Positions 46,361 to 56,121 are shown, numbered from the stretch's first letter. The stretch: 64,000 nucleotides of DNA from Paludibacterium paludis (GCF_018802605.1 NZ_CP069161.1:1116001-1180000); one strand, 5' to 3'. Translations and numbers: made by a program. Notes: generated from the letters alone by a model not told the origin.

Positions 46361-47929
46361 TTACGCGCCGGATCCGTCCGATTCGCGGCCTTCGCGATCC
46401 GCGGTGCGCTTGTCGTAGTAGTCCTTGTTGGCCAGATAGTGCTGGTAACGGGCCTCCTTCTTGGCGGCGCTTTCGGCCAACTGCCGGGCTTTCTCCTCGG
46501 CGTCGGCTTTCTTCTTCGCTTCCTTGGCCGCTTTTGATGCCTGGCGGCGCGCCTCTTCGGCGGCCTCGATCGCGGCCATTTCCTCGCGGCTCTTGGCCGG
46601 GCCGGTTTTCTCGAACCAGGCGACGGACTCCACGTGGGCGGTGTGCGGGAACATATTGATGATGCCCGCGGACTTGAGGGTGTAGCCCTTCAGGTGCACC
46701 AGGATGCCGGCATCTCGGGCCAGCGTGGCCGGATTGCAGGAGACGTAGACGATCCGCTTGGGGGCGGTGTCGTCGGTGATCGCCTTCAGAAGCTGCACGG
46801 CGCCATCGCGCGGGGGGTCGACGAGCATCTTGTCGAAGCGGCCAAGAGCGGCGAACGATTCCTCCGTGACCTCGAAGAGGTTGGCCATCTCGTAGCTGAC
46901 GCGATCCTCAAGACCGTTGTGCGTAGCGTTCTCGACCGCGCGTCGCACCAGCGCCTCGCTGCCTTCCATGCCGTGCACGGTGGCGCCGCTGCGGGCGATC
47001 GGCAACGTGAAGTTGCCGATGCCGCAGAACATGTCGGCGATGCGCTCGCCCGGCTGCGGATCGAGCAGTTTGAGCGCCCGCGCGACCATGACCGCGTTGA
47101 TGCGCGGATTGACCTGGGTGAATTCGGTCGGATAGTAGGGCATCTCGACGGCGAACTCCGGGATGGTGTAGGTCAGGCGCGGCGCATCCATGGGATAGAT
47201 CGGATAACAGGAGTCCGGGCCGTGCGGCTGCAGCCAGATCTGCAGGGGCCGGCCGGGCCGGCCGTGGCGATCCGAGAAGGCCTTGAGCAATGCTTCGTCA
47301 CCGCTCGTGATGGCGTCCATGTTGCGGAATACCAGTACATCGACCTTTTCACCGACCGCGAGTTCGACCTGCGGCATGCGCTCCTTGATCGACAGCCGGA
47401 CGATCAGCTCGCGCAGCGGCAGGATCATGTCGGAAATGTGCGGCGGCAGAATGTGGCATTCGCTCATTTCGGCGATATAGCTGGAGCGCTTTTCGTGGAA
47501 ACCGACCAGCACGCCGCCTTTCTTTTCCACAAAACGTGCCGACAGGCGCGCCCGGTGGCGGTAGCCCCAGGCCGGCCCCGCGATGGGCGGCAGCATCTGT
47601 TCGGCGCGCACCTTGCCGATGTGCTTGAGATTGTCTTCCAGCACGCGCTGCTTGATGGCGACCTGGCCGGTGAATTCCACATGCTGCATTGAACAGCCGC
47701 CGCACACGTCGAAATGGGGGCAACGGGGTTTGGCGCGCAGGAAACTCTCCCGCAGCACCATGGTCGTATCCGCTTGCTCGTAGGTGGGCTTTTTGCGGTA
47801 AGCCCTGTATAGTACTTTTTCGTAGGGCAGGGCGCCGTCGATGAAAAGGGTCTTGCCCTCGACGCGCGCGACCCCGCGGCCCTCGTGGTCCAGAGACTCC
47901 ACCAGGGCAATCGTTTGGGACGAATTCAT
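46361..47929 (-). CDS. rlmD: 23S rRNA (uracil(1939)-C(5))-methyltransferase RlmD with C-terminal extension
   Basis: RlmD (522 residues) methylates U1939 of 23S rRNA using SAM. It has an N-terminal TRAM domain, Fe-S cluster cysteines in [14 protein letters not shown] with a fourth in SECHILP, the SAM motif [12 protein letters not shown], then VDPPRDG and the catalytic Cys in [12 protein letters not shown]. coli RlmD has about 433 residues. Here roughly 80 extra residues follow the methyltransferase, made almost wholly of Ala, Glu, Lys and Arg and probably a long charged helix, ending in a Tyr-rich, basic tail. The ATG at 47929 is the only convincing start. Confidence 0.95.
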   Translation of the reverse strand: MNSSQTIALVESLDHEGRGVARVEGKTLFIDGALPYEKVLYRAYRKKPTYEQADTTMVLRESFLRAKPRCPHFDVCGGCSMQHVEFTGQVAIKQRVLEDNLKHIGKVRAEQMLPPIAGPAWGYRHRARLSARFVEKKGGVLVGFHEKRSSYIAEMSECHILPPHISDMILPLRELIVRLSIKERMPQVELAVGEKVDVLVFRNMDAITSGDEALLKAFSDRHGRPGRPLQIWLQPHGPDSCYPIYPMDAPRLTYTIPEFAVEMPYYPTEFTQVNPRINAVMVARALKLLDPQPGERIADMFCGIGNFTLPIARSGATVHGMEGSEALVRRAVENATHNGLEDRVSYEMANLFEVTEESFAALGRFDKMLVDPPRDGAVQLLKAITDDTAPKRIVYVSCNPATLARDAGILVHLKGYTLKSAGIINMFPHTAHVESVAWFEKTGPAKSREEMAAIEAAEEARRQASKAAKEAKKKADAEEKARQLAESAAKKEARYQHYLANKDYYDKRTADREGRESDGSGA

Positions 47930-48015
47930 GTTTTCTCGTCAAATCAACCACTAAAGATGGGATTTTCTCAAAAAGCGGCGTATTGCGCAGAGGTTTTTTG
48001 TTGCCACCCGGAATT

Positions 48016-48906
48016 ATGAAGTCAAAACACGCGTTCCTGGCCGGAGTCGGCCTTGTCTGTCTGTCCATCGCCGCGCGAGCCGGTGGTACTATTCCCATGC
48101 CCGATGTGACCGTCAATGATGCAGGGCGGCATGTCGTCATCAATCTGCCGCAAACCCGGCTTTTCCTTTTCGACAAGGGACAACTGGTCAGGACATTTCC
48201 CGTCGCCGTCGGCAAGATGCTGACGCGCACGCCCACCGGCTCGTTCGAAGTGACTGGTATCTATCGCGATCCGGCGTGGCACGTGCCGCGCTCCATCCAG
48301 GAAGAGATGCGCGCGCGCGGCAAGCCGGTTCAGACCGTCGTGCCTCCCGGCGCCGACAATCCGCTGGGACGGATGTTCATCCGCTTCGGGGAACCGGGGC
48401 TCGGACTTGGCATCCATGGCACCAATGCGCCGGGCAGCGTGCCCGGATTCCGCAGCCACGGATGCGTGCGGATGAAAAACGAGGATGTGCTGGCGTTGGG
48501 CGGCATCGTTTCGCCCGGCACCGAGGTGACCGTGACCTATCAGACCGTTCTGCTCAACACCGACGGCAACGGCGATTTGTGGTTGACGGTCTACCACAAT
48601 CTTTATCAGCACGACGACGTGTCGATGCGCCTGCTTGCCGATACCCTGCTGGCCTGGCAGAAGGATAATGGCCGCACGTTGTACGGCAAACGGGTCGATG
48701 ACGCGTTGCGCGAGCGCTCCGGTCGTCCCGTTTGCCTCAGTTGCGCGCAACCCCGCCCCGCGAAAACCGATGCGAACTGGGCCGCACTGCGCTGGCTTTC
48801 CACGCCGTCGCGCGAGGAAGGGCCCGCGACGGTCACGGCGCCGATTCCCGGCGAGCGCGGCAGCGCGCGCCAGAGTCTCGCCCCGCAACGCCTGTCGCGC
48901 AGCTGA
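48016..48906 (+). CDS. L,D-transpeptidase (YkuD domain) with signal peptide
   Basis: This 296-residue periplasmic L,D-transpeptidase cross-links peptidoglycan or attaches proteins to it through a catalytic cysteine. The N-terminus is a signal peptide (cleavage near ARAGG). The YkuD domain (about 36-170) contains HGTNAPGSVPG and the catalytic SHGCVRM, with Cys150. The C-terminal 100 residues, Arg/Pro/Ser-rich at the end, carry no motif I recognise. The ATG at 48016 is favoured over a frame from 47983 because it begins the signal peptide. It is divergent from rlmD. Confidence 0.92.
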   Translation: MKSKHAFLAGVGLVCLSIAARAGGTIPMPDVTVNDAGRHVVINLPQTRLFLFDKGQLVRTFPVAVGKMLTRTPTGSFEVTGIYRDPAWHVPRSIQEEMRARGKPVQTVVPPGADNPLGRMFIRFGEPGLGLGIHGTNAPGSVPGFRSHGCVRMKNEDVLALGGIVSPGTEVTVTYQTVLLNTDGNGDLWLTVYHNLYQHDDVSMRLLADTLLAWQKDNGRTLYGKRVDDALRERSGRPVCLSCAQPRPAKTDANWAALRWLSTPSREEGPATVTAPIPGERGSARQSLAPQRLSRS

Positions 48907-48909
48907 CGC

Positions 48910-50328
48910 TCAGCTTCTCCTGGCGAGCTCCGCGACCCTGAGAAGGGCGCGCTGGTAGGCGTCCGTCCAGGGGTAGCAGCCGGACAGGCGCAGGCAGTTG
49001 CGGTAACGGCCGCGCGCCGAATACATGACTCCCGGCACGACCGTGATGCGTTCGGCGAGCAGAATTCGGAACATCTCCAGCGTATCCGCGCCACCAGGCA
49101 GCTCCACCCACAGCAGGCACCCGCCCGATGGCGCCGTCGCTCCGGTTCCTCCCGGAAAATGTGTGGCGACGAACCCTCTGAGGCGGTCGATCTGTTCCTT
49201 GTAGTGACGTCTGAGCAGACGCAGATGATGGTCGTACCCACCCGTTTCCAGGTAGTCCGCCAGCGTTTCCTCCAGCAGCCGCGGTTGCGCGAGGGAGCTG
49301 GCGAACTTCAGCCGCATGACGTCGCTGCGGTAACGGCCGGCGGCCAGCCAGCCGATCCGGAATCCCGGGGCCAGTGTTTTGCTGTAGCTGGAGCACAGCA
49401 GCACCCAGCCGTCGGTATCGAAGGCCTTGACCGCGTCGGGGGGCGATGCGCCATAAAACAGATCGGCGTGCGGCGCGTCCTCGATCAACGGAATCCGGTA
49501 GTCGTTGACCAGCCGGGCCAGACGTTTTTTGGCATCCAGGGGCATGGTGCTGCCCAGCGGGTTGTGTACGGTCGGCATCGCGACGATGGCGTTGAGGCGT
49601 TTTTCGGAAAGCAGCATCTCCAGCGCGTCCAGCGACATGCCGGTATCCGGATGTGTCGGGATTTCGATGGTTGAAAGGCCAAGGCTTTTGAACAGGGGCA
49701 GCAGCGCGAAATAGGTCGGCGATTCGAGTCCGACAGTGTCCCCGTGCTTGCACACCGCGCGCAGCGCCAGCTGCAGCGCTTCCGTGCAACCGTTGGTGAT
49801 CAGGATATCGTCGGCGGACAGCACGCACCCCCAACTGACCGTGCGTTGCGCAATCTGTCGCCGAAGCCGTTCAGAACCGGGTGGGAAAGGGTAGTCGGTG
49901 GCGAGTTCGGGGTGCTGCCGGACCAGCCGGTTGAGGGTGTGCTTGAAGCGTGTTGTCGGGTAAAAGTCGCTGCCGCGGGGGCTGGCCAGCGACAGGTCGA
50001 TGTACCCCTCCATGGCCTGGGCTGTCATCACCGCTTCGATGGTGTCGACCACCTCGCCGGAAGGGCTCGCCACACTCTGCCTCCTCATGCGTGGCAACGG
50101 CAGCGCCGCCGCGGGTTTTTTGACGTAAAAGCCCGACTGGGGGCGGGCTTCGATATAGCCGCGGTCCTCGAGCGCCCGGTAGGCCATCAGGATGGTGGAC
50201 GGACTGACCTTGTGCATCTTGCAGGCCTTGCGCACCGAAGGCATGCGCTCTCCTTCGACGATCACGCCGTTTTGGATCAGCGTGATCCACTCCTGGATCA
50301 GTTGCTGGTACAGCGGTTCACCTGTCAT
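48910..50328 (-). CDS. MocR-type GntR/aminotransferase regulator
   Basis: This 472-residue regulator of the MocR subfamily has an N-terminal GntR winged helix (EPLYQQLIQEWITLIQNGVI, then KMHKVSPSTILMAYRALEDRGYI) fused to a fold-I aminotransferase-like domain with the PLP lysine in SYSKTLAPGFRIGW and the NPLGSTM segment. Such proteins use PLP or an aminated ligand as effector rather than catalysing transamination. It is divergent from a LysE-type exporter, and the shared intergenic region holds repeats fit for its binding. The start is the ATG at 50328; 17 more residues are possible from 50379 but would cover part of the operator. Confidence 0.92.
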   Translation of the reverse strand: MTGEPLYQQLIQEWITLIQNGVIVEGERMPSVRKACKMHKVSPSTILMAYRALEDRGYIEARPQSGFYVKKPAAALPLPRMRRQSVASPSGEVVDTIEAVMTAQAMEGYIDLSLASPRGSDFYPTTRFKHTLNRLVRQHPELATDYPFPPGSERLRRQIAQRTVSWGCVLSADDILITNGCTEALQLALRAVCKHGDTVGLESPTYFALLPLFKSLGLSTIEIPTHPDTGMSLDALEMLLSEKRLNAIVAMPTVHNPLGSTMPLDAKKRLARLVNDYRIPLIEDAPHADLFYGASPPDAVKAFDTDGWVLLCSSYSKTLAPGFRIGWLAAGRYRSDVMRLKFASSLAQPRLLEETLADYLETGGYDHHLRLLRRHYKEQIDRLRGFVATHFPGGTGATAPSGGCLLWVELPGGADTLEMFRILLAERITVVPGVMYSARGRYRNCLRLSGCYPWTDAYQRALLRVAELARRS

Positions 50329-50375
50329 GGCCGGATCTCTCCTGTCGGGTGCGATACAATTTTCGTCCATTTGTA

Positions 50376-50440
50376 CCATAACAGTTTTACAATAACCAAA
50401 CTGTTATGGTCTCAATTGATATTTTTTGCGTCTGTTATGG
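50376..50440. promoter_or_regulatory. Operator repeats between the MocR regulator and lysE
   Basis: CCATAACAGTTT (50376-50387) and AAACTGTTATGG (50398-50409) are perfectly complementary 12-base arms around a 10-base spacer. A third half-site, CTGTTATGG (50432-50440), repeats the right arm in direct orientation 31 bases on, about three helical turns. Mixed inverted and direct repeats are usual for MocR regulators such as GabR and PdxR. Confidence 0.8.
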
Positions 50441-50494
50441 ACCGGGCGGGGCCGTTAAAATGCCCCCCATCAATGTTTTCTCAAGGATGGACCG

Positions 50495-51124
50495 ATGAAT
50501 TTCCTGGCGCTGATCATGTATCTGGTCATCATGGGCATCACGCCCGGCCCGAACAATCTCGTGCTGGCTTCCTCGGGTGTCAACTTCGGCTTTTCTCGTA
50601 CCGTTCCCGCGCTGATGGGCATGGCGCTGGGGCTGGGTGTGCAGGTCGGCGCCATTACCCTGCTGCTGGGCAGCCTGGTCGCCTGGATCACCGCCATCCA
50701 GATCTGGCTGGCGCTGGCCGGCTGTCTTTATCTTTTGTGGCTGGCCTGGGGCATGGCGCATGCCGGTCGGCCCGGAGAGGCGAGAGCCGCGCGGCCCATC
50801 GGTTTTGTCGGAGGGGTACTGTTCAACTGGCTCAATCCCAAGGTGTGGCTGATGGGATTCAATATCACCATGGTGTTCCTGCCGTCCGGCATGGATCCCT
50901 GGCGCGCCGCGCTGCTGTTTTCCGTGGCGACGTTCGCCACCTCATTGCCGTGCATCGCGGTCTGGGCCGGCGGTGGCGTGGTGATCGCCCGCTTCCTGCA
51001 CAGCCCGTTGCGTCTGCGCGCGTTCAATTGCACGATGGCGGCGATGCTGACGGCGACCGCGGTATGGCTCTTGGTGCAAATGCTGCCGGCCGATTCCTTC
51101 GCGGCGATCCAGGGCATGGTGTGA
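50495..51124 (+). CDS. LysE/RhtB family amino-acid exporter
   Basis: This is a 209-residue inner-membrane exporter with about six helices. The family marks GITPGPNNLVLASSGVNFG near the N-terminus and FNWLNPKVWLMG in the middle are intact. Family members export amino acids such as lysine, threonine or homoserine lactone; the substrate here is unknown. It is divergent from a MocR regulator and probably regulated by it. AAGGATGG precedes the ATG at 50495. Confidence 0.93.
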   Translation: MNFLALIMYLVIMGITPGPNNLVLASSGVNFGFSRTVPALMGMALGLGVQVGAITLLLGSLVAWITAIQIWLALAGCLYLLWLAWGMAHAGRPGEARAARPIGFVGGVLFNWLNPKVWLMGFNITMVFLPSGMDPWRAALLFSVATFATSLPCIAVWAGGGVVIARFLHSPLRLRAFNCTMAAMLTATAVWLLVQMLPADSFAAIQGMV

Positions 51125-51209
51125 TATCGCTTCGAGACCGATTTGCGGGCGTTCCGGCCGGCGACTACAATAAGCCTCCCTAGCATTGGCTTTCTATACC
51201 CTACCGATC

Positions 51210-52598
51210 ATGATCCGTACCCGATTCGCCCCGAGCCCCACCGGCTTCCTGCACATTGGCGGTGTGCGCACCGCACTGTTTTCCTGGGCCTACGCCCGCA
51301 AGAACAACGGCACCTTCGTGCTGCGCATCGAAGACACGGATCTTGAACGTTCCACGCCCGAATCGGTCAAGGCCATTCTGGACGGCATGAACTGGGTGGG
51401 GCTTGCCCACGATGAAGGTCCGTTCTACCAGACCCGGCGCTTCGACCGTTACAAGGAAGTGATCGCTACCCTGCTGGATAGTGGGCATGCCTACTACTGT
51501 TACAGCTCCAAGGAGGAGCTGGACGCCATGCGAGCCGAGCAGGAGGCGCGTGGCGAGAAACCGCGCTACGACCGCCGCTGGCGTCCCGAGCCGGGCAAGA
51601 CCCTGCCCGCCGTGCCGGAGGGCGTGACCCCCGTGGTGCGTTTCCGCACCCCGCTTGACGGAACCGTGGCGTGGGACGACGCGGTCAAGGGCCGCATCGA
51701 GATCCGCAACGAAGAACTCGATGACCTGATCATCGCCCGCGGCGACGGCAGCCCGACCTACAATTTCTGCGTGGTGGTCGACGACTGGGACATGCGCATC
51801 ACCCACGTGATCCGCGGCGATGACCACGTGAACAACACGCCACGCCAGATCAACATCCTGAAGGCGCTGGGCGCGCCGCTGCCGGTGTACGGTCACCTGC
51901 CGATGATCCTCAACGCCGACGGCCAGAAAATGTCCAAGCGCCGCGACGCGGTGAGCGTGGTCGACTACGCCGATCAAGGCATTCTTCCCGAGGCCCTGCT
52001 CAATTACCTCGCGCGTCTTGGCTGGGGGCATGGCGACGACGAGTTCTTCGACATGACGCAGTTCGTCGAATGGTTCGAGCTGTCTGATGTGAGTCCGTCC
52101 CCGTCGCGCTTTAACCGCGAAAAACTCCTCTGGCTCAATGCGCTGCACATCAAGGCGGCCGATCCGGCGCGTCTTGCCGGCCTGATCTCCCCGCGTCTTG
52201 CCGCGGCCGGTATCGATCCGTCGTCCGGTCCGGCCCTGTCTGATGTCGTCACGCTGCTGCGCGACCGGGTCCAGGATCTGAACGCGCTGGCGGATGAGGC
52301 CGACTATTTTTACCGCAAGCGCCAACCGTCCGCCGAGGATGTGGCCAAGCACCTGCCCGACGGCGCGAAAGAACGCATGGAGCGTTTCGCCGCGCAACTG
52401 GCCGCGCTCGATGACTGGAGCGCGGAGGCGATCCATGGGCTGTTCAAGCCGTTCTGCGCGGAAGAAGGCGTCAAGATGGGACAACTTGGCATGCCGTTGC
52501 GCGTGCTGGTGTGCGGCACGACCCAGACTCCGTCGGTGGATGCCGTGCTGGCCTTGATCGGCAAGGATGAAGTGCTGCGTCGTCTTCACGCGGCGTGA
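51210..52598 (+). CDS. gltX: Glutamate--tRNA ligase
   Basis: GltX (462 residues) charges tRNA-Glu. The class I signatures are both intact: PTGFLHIGG (the HIGH motif) near residues 9-17 and KMSKRRDAV (KMSKS equivalent) near residue 242. The C-terminal anticodon-binding helices follow. The start is the ATG at 51210, giving the canonical [12 protein letters not shown] beginning; the in-frame ATG at 51186 would add 8 atypical residues. Confidence 0.96.
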   Translation: MIRTRFAPSPTGFLHIGGVRTALFSWAYARKNNGTFVLRIEDTDLERSTPESVKAILDGMNWVGLAHDEGPFYQTRRFDRYKEVIATLLDSGHAYYCYSSKEELDAMRAEQEARGEKPRYDRRWRPEPGKTLPAVPEGVTPVVRFRTPLDGTVAWDDAVKGRIEIRNEELDDLIIARGDGSPTYNFCVVVDDWDMRITHVIRGDDHVNNTPRQINILKALGAPLPVYGHLPMILNADGQKMSKRRDAVSVVDYADQGILPEALLNYLARLGWGHGDDEFFDMTQFVEWFELSDVSPSPSRFNREKLLWLNALHIKAADPARLAGLISPRLAAAGIDPSSGPALSDVVTLLRDRVQDLNALADEADYFYRKRQPSAEDVAKHLPDGAKERMERFAAQLAALDDWSAEAIHGLFKPFCAEEGVKMGQLGMPLRVLVCGTTQTPSVDAVLALIGKDEVLRRLHAA

Positions 52599-52694
52599 TG
52601 GTGGTCCGGCCCGGCGACGGGCCGGTGATGCCATGGGCCTGGCGAGAAAACGCTTGGCCTTCTCTTCATAATCGGCAATACTTTTTCTATTCAG

Positions 52695-52719
52695 CGACAA
52701 AGATGATTTACATTTGTCG
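52695..52719. promoter_or_regulatory. Inverted repeat upstream of the miniprotein ORF
   Basis: CGACAAA and TTTGTCG form 7-base arms with an 11-base spacer, 44 bases before the 39-residue ORF. It may be an operator, but no regulator is recognised. Confidence 0.3.
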
Positions 52720-52763
52720 GGGATAACGAGAACACAAAGTGCCGTTGAACGAGGAGAAGCCCA

Positions 52764-52883
52764 ATGAAAACCCTGACATCGAAGCGCAATCCTGCCAAAG
52801 TGCTGCTGTGGAGCGGCTTGCTCGTGGGCATTGCGATTTTTCTGCTGACGCCGTCGGCGCACGCCGCCGCCTTCATGCTCTGA
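52764..52883 (+). CDS. 39-residue putative secreted or membrane miniprotein
   Basis: An ATG at 52764, with a GAGGAG ribosome site 7-8 bases upstream, opens a 39-codon frame ending at TGA 52881. The product has a basic start (MKTLTSKRNPAK), a hydrophobic run (VLLWSGLLVGIAIFLL) and a PSAHA ending that looks like a signal-peptidase site, leaving only AAFML. It is either a tiny membrane protein or a leader without a body. I recognise no homologue. The good ribosome site and clean topology make it more than a chance frame, but proof is lacking. Confidence 0.45.
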   Translation: MKTLTSKRNPAKVLLWSGLLVGIAIFLLTPSAHAAAFML

Positions 52884-53238
52884 CATACCGTCGCCGCGCC
52901 TTGCCGGGGAGCCGGTCCGCCGGTTCCCCACGAACCGTACCGGGCTCCCTTCGCGCTTCACCCCATATCCGGTCTCTTTCCGACGGCGTGGCTCAATGTG
53001 CTTCGCTTCTCTCCCTCTCGATCACGGCGTCCATCTCTGCGCTTCCGCTCCGTCGCCCGAGCCTTTCCGTGTGAGCGTGATGCCGGGGCCGGTGAGGCGC
53101 TTCCGGCTGGCGGACCAAACCATGGCGACCAAGACCCGGTCCGGTCGCCAACGCGCCACAGGCATGGGGCATGGTACCCGCTGTCCTGAAGACGGTTGAA
53201 TCCGGAGTGGCGGTCAATTGAGTGATAGTGAATTTCCA
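52884..53238. other. Region between the miniprotein ORF and the flgP promoter
   Basis: I see no supportable gene in this stretch of about 350 bases. The open frames are Arg/Pro/Ser-rich, overlap each other on both strands and lack ribosome sites, which is typical of non-coding G+C-rich DNA. Confidence 0.45.
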
Positions 53239-53265
53239 TAAAGTTTTCAGGGTATCTGTCGATAA
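53239..53265 (+). promoter_or_regulatory. Sigma-28 (FliA) promoter of the flgP operon
   Basis: TAAAGTTT-N11-GTCGATAA matches the FliA consensus (TAAAGTTT-N11-GCCGATAA) at 15 of 16 positions with exact spacing. It lies 61 bases before flgP, so transcription is expected to start near 53272. Confidence 0.85.
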
Positions 53266-53326
53266 TGGGTTGACGCTTTGCATTGATGGTTCATAACATC
53301 ATCAGTAACTTGCTTTGGTACCTACT

Positions 53327-53983
53327 ATGAAGACACTTCGTCCCCTTCGTCTGGCGTTGCCTGGCGTGTTCCTTGTCCTGACCGCGTGCGCCACGGCCCA
53401 GGCTCCGTCCGAAAAGACCGCGCCCGTGGTTCGAACTCCGCAAGCCCGGCCGGCCGAGGACGGCATGACCGGTGTCGGATTTGTCGGGCCGGGCATCGAA
53501 GCCGAAGCGCCCAGGACGGTGGTCAAGGAAGTGAATCCCTACCAGCCCGTGACCATTCGCGTGACCGGCAGCGGCACCGCGCCGTACTCCAAGGCGCTGA
53601 CGCCCTCGCAACGCAAGCTGTTGTCGCTCAGGGCCGCCCGCCTGGATGCCTTCCGCGCCATTGCCGAACAAGTGCAGGGCATGAAATTGATCGGCAACAG
53701 TACGGTGGCCAACATGATCGCGACCAGCGACGGTTTTCGCACTTATGTGGACGCCTATCTGCGCGGTGTGAACATCGTATCCAATGCCATGCAGCCGGAC
53801 GGCACCAGCGAAGCCGTGGCCGAGATCGTGCTGGACAAGACGTTCTATCAGGAATTCCGGCGCGCTCTGGAAAAAACCGGCAGCGTCATGAAAGCGGCGC
53901 AGGAGTCGCCGGCAAATGGCAGCGAGCAGCGCGAAAATGCCGCGCCGCCGCGCTATAGCAGCAATTACTACGTTTCCCAATGA
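53327..53983 (+). CDS. flgP: LPP20-family flagellar lipoprotein FlgP
   Basis: This 218-residue outer-membrane lipoprotein (signal peptide with lipobox LTAC, Cys about residue 21) has an LPP20 domain (about 75-185: LTPSQRKLLSLRAARLDAFRAI). In vibrios and Campylobacter, FlgP forms part of the basal disk or H-ring around the flagellar L ring. That role is inferred here from family, from the adjoining flgT and from the sigma-28 promoter upstream. The start is the ATG at 53327 (an upstream in-frame GTG at 53315 is less likely). The stop overlaps flgT. Confidence 0.88.
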   Translation: MKTLRPLRLALPGVFLVLTACATAQAPSEKTAPVVRTPQARPAEDGMTGVGFVGPGIEAEAPRTVVKEVNPYQPVTIRVTGSGTAPYSKALTPSQRKLLSLRAARLDAFRAIAEQVQGMKLIGNSTVANMIATSDGFRTYVDAYLRGVNIVSNAMQPDGTSEAVAEIVLDKTFYQEFRRALEKTGSVMKAAQESPANGSEQRENAAPPRYSSNYYVSQ

Positions 53984-55263
53984 TGAACTGGACTGTTGTG
54001 TTGCGCCGGATTGCCGCCCTGGGGGCGGCTTTTGTTTTGGTTTCGGGGCTGGTGCGCGCCCAAAGCATTACCGCCCGGGGAGCGGCGCCCCTTGATGCCG
54101 GCCGTTCGGCCGCGCGCGAGTTGGCGATTCAGGATGCCGTCAACCAGGCCGCGCTGAGTGTCGGCGCCCGGGTCGAATCGGCCGAGATGCTGGAGGGGGG
54201 GCGCTACCGGGAAACCGGCAGCCTGACCGCCTCGCCGCTGGGCGGCAAGGTGAAGGTGCTCAGCGAATACGCCGAGGGGGGCCTCTACCACGTCAAGATT
54301 GCCATCGATACGCCCGACAGAGCGGCCGAACCCGCGCGCTCGGCCAGTACCGATCCGTCCTGCGCCGCGCCGGGCGGGCGGTCACTGCGCAAGAAACTGG
54401 TGACGACCTGGTTCGCTGTCCGGGATCCGGCCGATGCCTCCGATCTGACCGGGCTGAGTACGCGCCTGCCCTCCGTGCTGGCCGAGCGCCTTGGCGCCCG
54501 TCCCGCGTTGTCGGTGACCGATGCGGGGGGGATCGGCGTATTGCCGGACGCCCGCATGAGCGACCCGCGGGCCGGCTCGGACAATGTCCGTCTGATCGGC
54601 GCGAAAGAAGGCGCCCAGTTTGTCGTGGCCGGTCGTGTCGTTTCCACGTCCGTGACGTCCCGGTTTTTGCGGCCTACGCTGTTCGAATCCCATAACACCA
54701 GCCAGCAGGGCGTTTATTACGACGGTCCGCTATCAGGAATACTCGGCGGCGCGGTGAAATACGTGCCTACCGAGCGTCAATTCGATGCCGAAATCTGGTT
54801 GTATGACGCGCTGACCGGCGCCGTTTTGCTCAACGACCGGATTTCGACTCTGGCCCGCGGCGGTTCCGTGGTGCCCGCCAATCCGGTGCCGTTCGGTTCG
54901 GCCGCGTTCTGGCGAACCGATTATGGCCAGGCGATCGACGGTTTGCTCGACAAGGCGGTGGCAAAACTCGATGCCACACTGTCATGCATTCCGTTTTCCG
55001 CGAAGGTGGTGGAAGTCGACGACACCGGCAAAAGCTATATTTCCGCCGGAGGACTCGATGGTCTGAAAGTCGGCGACAAGCTGCTTTTGTACCGGCAACA
55101 GTCCCGTGCCGCCGGAAACAATCCCGAGCTTGGCATTGCCGAAACCCTGGTGGGAACGGTCTCTCTCGTGCAGATCCAGCCCCGGCTCTCGATCGCCGTC
55201 GCCGAGGGCGGGGGCAAAGCGGCGCAGGCCGGCGATATCGTTCGCTATCAACCCAAACGCTGA
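53980..55263 (+). CDS. flgT: Flagellar assembly protein T (FlgT)
   Basis: This 427-residue periplasmic protein has a signal peptide (cleavage after VRAQ or LVRA) followed by the FlgT N-terminal domain (ARGAAPLDAGRSAARELAIQDAVNQAAL), a middle domain (about 130-300) and a C-terminal domain (GKSYISAGGLDGLKVGDKLLLYRQ). In vibrios, FlgT builds the H-ring and helps anchor stator parts. Start codons at 53980 and 53983 are possible; both overlap the flgP stop, so translation is coupled. Palindromic G+C-rich DNA (CTGTCCGGCCGGACAG, 55307-55322) follows but has no T tract. Confidence 0.85.
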   Translation: MMNWTVVLRRIAALGAAFVLVSGLVRAQSITARGAAPLDAGRSAARELAIQDAVNQAALSVGARVESAEMLEGGRYRETGSLTASPLGGKVKVLSEYAEGGLYHVKIAIDTPDRAAEPARSASTDPSCAAPGGRSLRKKLVTTWFAVRDPADASDLTGLSTRLPSVLAERLGARPALSVTDAGGIGVLPDARMSDPRAGSDNVRLIGAKEGAQFVVAGRVVSTSVTSRFLRPTLFESHNTSQQGVYYDGPLSGILGGAVKYVPTERQFDAEIWLYDALTGAVLLNDRISTLARGGSVVPANPVPFGSAAFWRTDYGQAIDGLLDKAVAKLDATLSCIPFSAKVVEVDDTGKSYISAGGLDGLKVGDKLLLYRQQSRAAGNNPELGIAETLVGTVSLVQIQPRLSIAVAEGGGKAAQAGDIVRYQPKR

Positions 55264-55461
55264 TTTTCCTTTGCCGGTTTCCCTGTGTCCGGCCGTCAGT
55301 TCCGAGCTGTCCGGCCGGACAGTCACCTTGCTTTCCTCCTTGCCATTCCTTGCCTGTAAGTCATAACACTCAAAAGGCGGGCTTGGTGACATTCTTCTTT
55401 ACTCCTGCCATTCCTTCATCCTGAATCCCGACGCCCGCGCCTTCCTGCGAAAGGTTCTACC

Positions 55462-56121
55462 ATGCTGTTTTTCACGTTGCGCGGGCGAAGGTCCCCGTTG
55501 TTTTTCCTGCTTGTTTTCCTGGTGTCCGCACGGCTGTCGGCGTGCGAGCCCCCCTCGCCGGTGACCGAGGCGTTGCTGCGCGACTATCCCACGGAAATCG
55601 CCAGTGTCACTACGTTCCGGACCACGGGGCTGAGCCGTCAGGAGGCCGACGACTTTCTCAAGAGTGCTGCGGGGAGTCGGCTGCTGGACGCGCTGGGCAA
55701 GGCGGATCCCGGTGCCGCCGCCGATACGCTTTACGCCCGCGCCCTTGATCTCGTGCTGTCGGGCAGCGATGCGCCGCGCCTGATTTCTCCCGCGGAATCC
55801 TTGGTCAAGCTTGTTCCCCACGGGCAGTCGGTCAGTGCTTACAGCGCGTATTTCACGACAATGGACGAAGTGGAGCGCATCGACGGGGAAGGGCGGTGCT
55901 TTGCCGATGCTTTCGCCGTGCCCGTGCGCAGCGAGGCGGCGCGCTATGATCTCTATGCGATCGAACCTCGGTCCGCGGACGCGCTGATGTTCGCAAGCAC
56001 GATCGCGCCGGCCCGGGAGCTCGATGGCAAGGTGATCCGGCGTGGAGGCGCCATGCAATACCTGGTGCCCAATCGCAAGGACTGGAGCGAACCGCGAAAA
56101 CTCCGGGAGCTGGCGCAATGA
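55462..56121 (+). CDS. Putative lipoprotein in the flagellar cluster, unknown function
   Basis: I do not recognise this 219-residue protein. It has a basic start (RGRRS), a hydrophobic signal and a lipobox (LSAC, Cys28), so it is probably a lipoprotein. The mature part begins EPPSPVTEALLRDYPTE and carries an internal SAYSAYFTTMDEVERIDGEGRCF segment with a second Cys. It lies 198 bases after flgT and overlaps the next gene by 4 bases. Position suggests a flagellar or envelope role, but nothing in the sequence shows it. AAAGG precedes the ATG at 55462. Confidence 0.75.
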   Translation: MLFFTLRGRRSPLFFLLVFLVSARLSACEPPSPVTEALLRDYPTEIASVTTFRTTGLSRQEADDFLKSAAGSRLLDALGKADPGAAADTLYARALDLVLSGSDAPRLISPAESLVKLVPHGQSVSAYSAYFTTMDEVERIDGEGRCFADAFAVPVRSEAARYDLYAIEPRSADALMFASTIAPARELDGKVIRRGGAMQYLVPNRKDWSEPRKLRELAQ

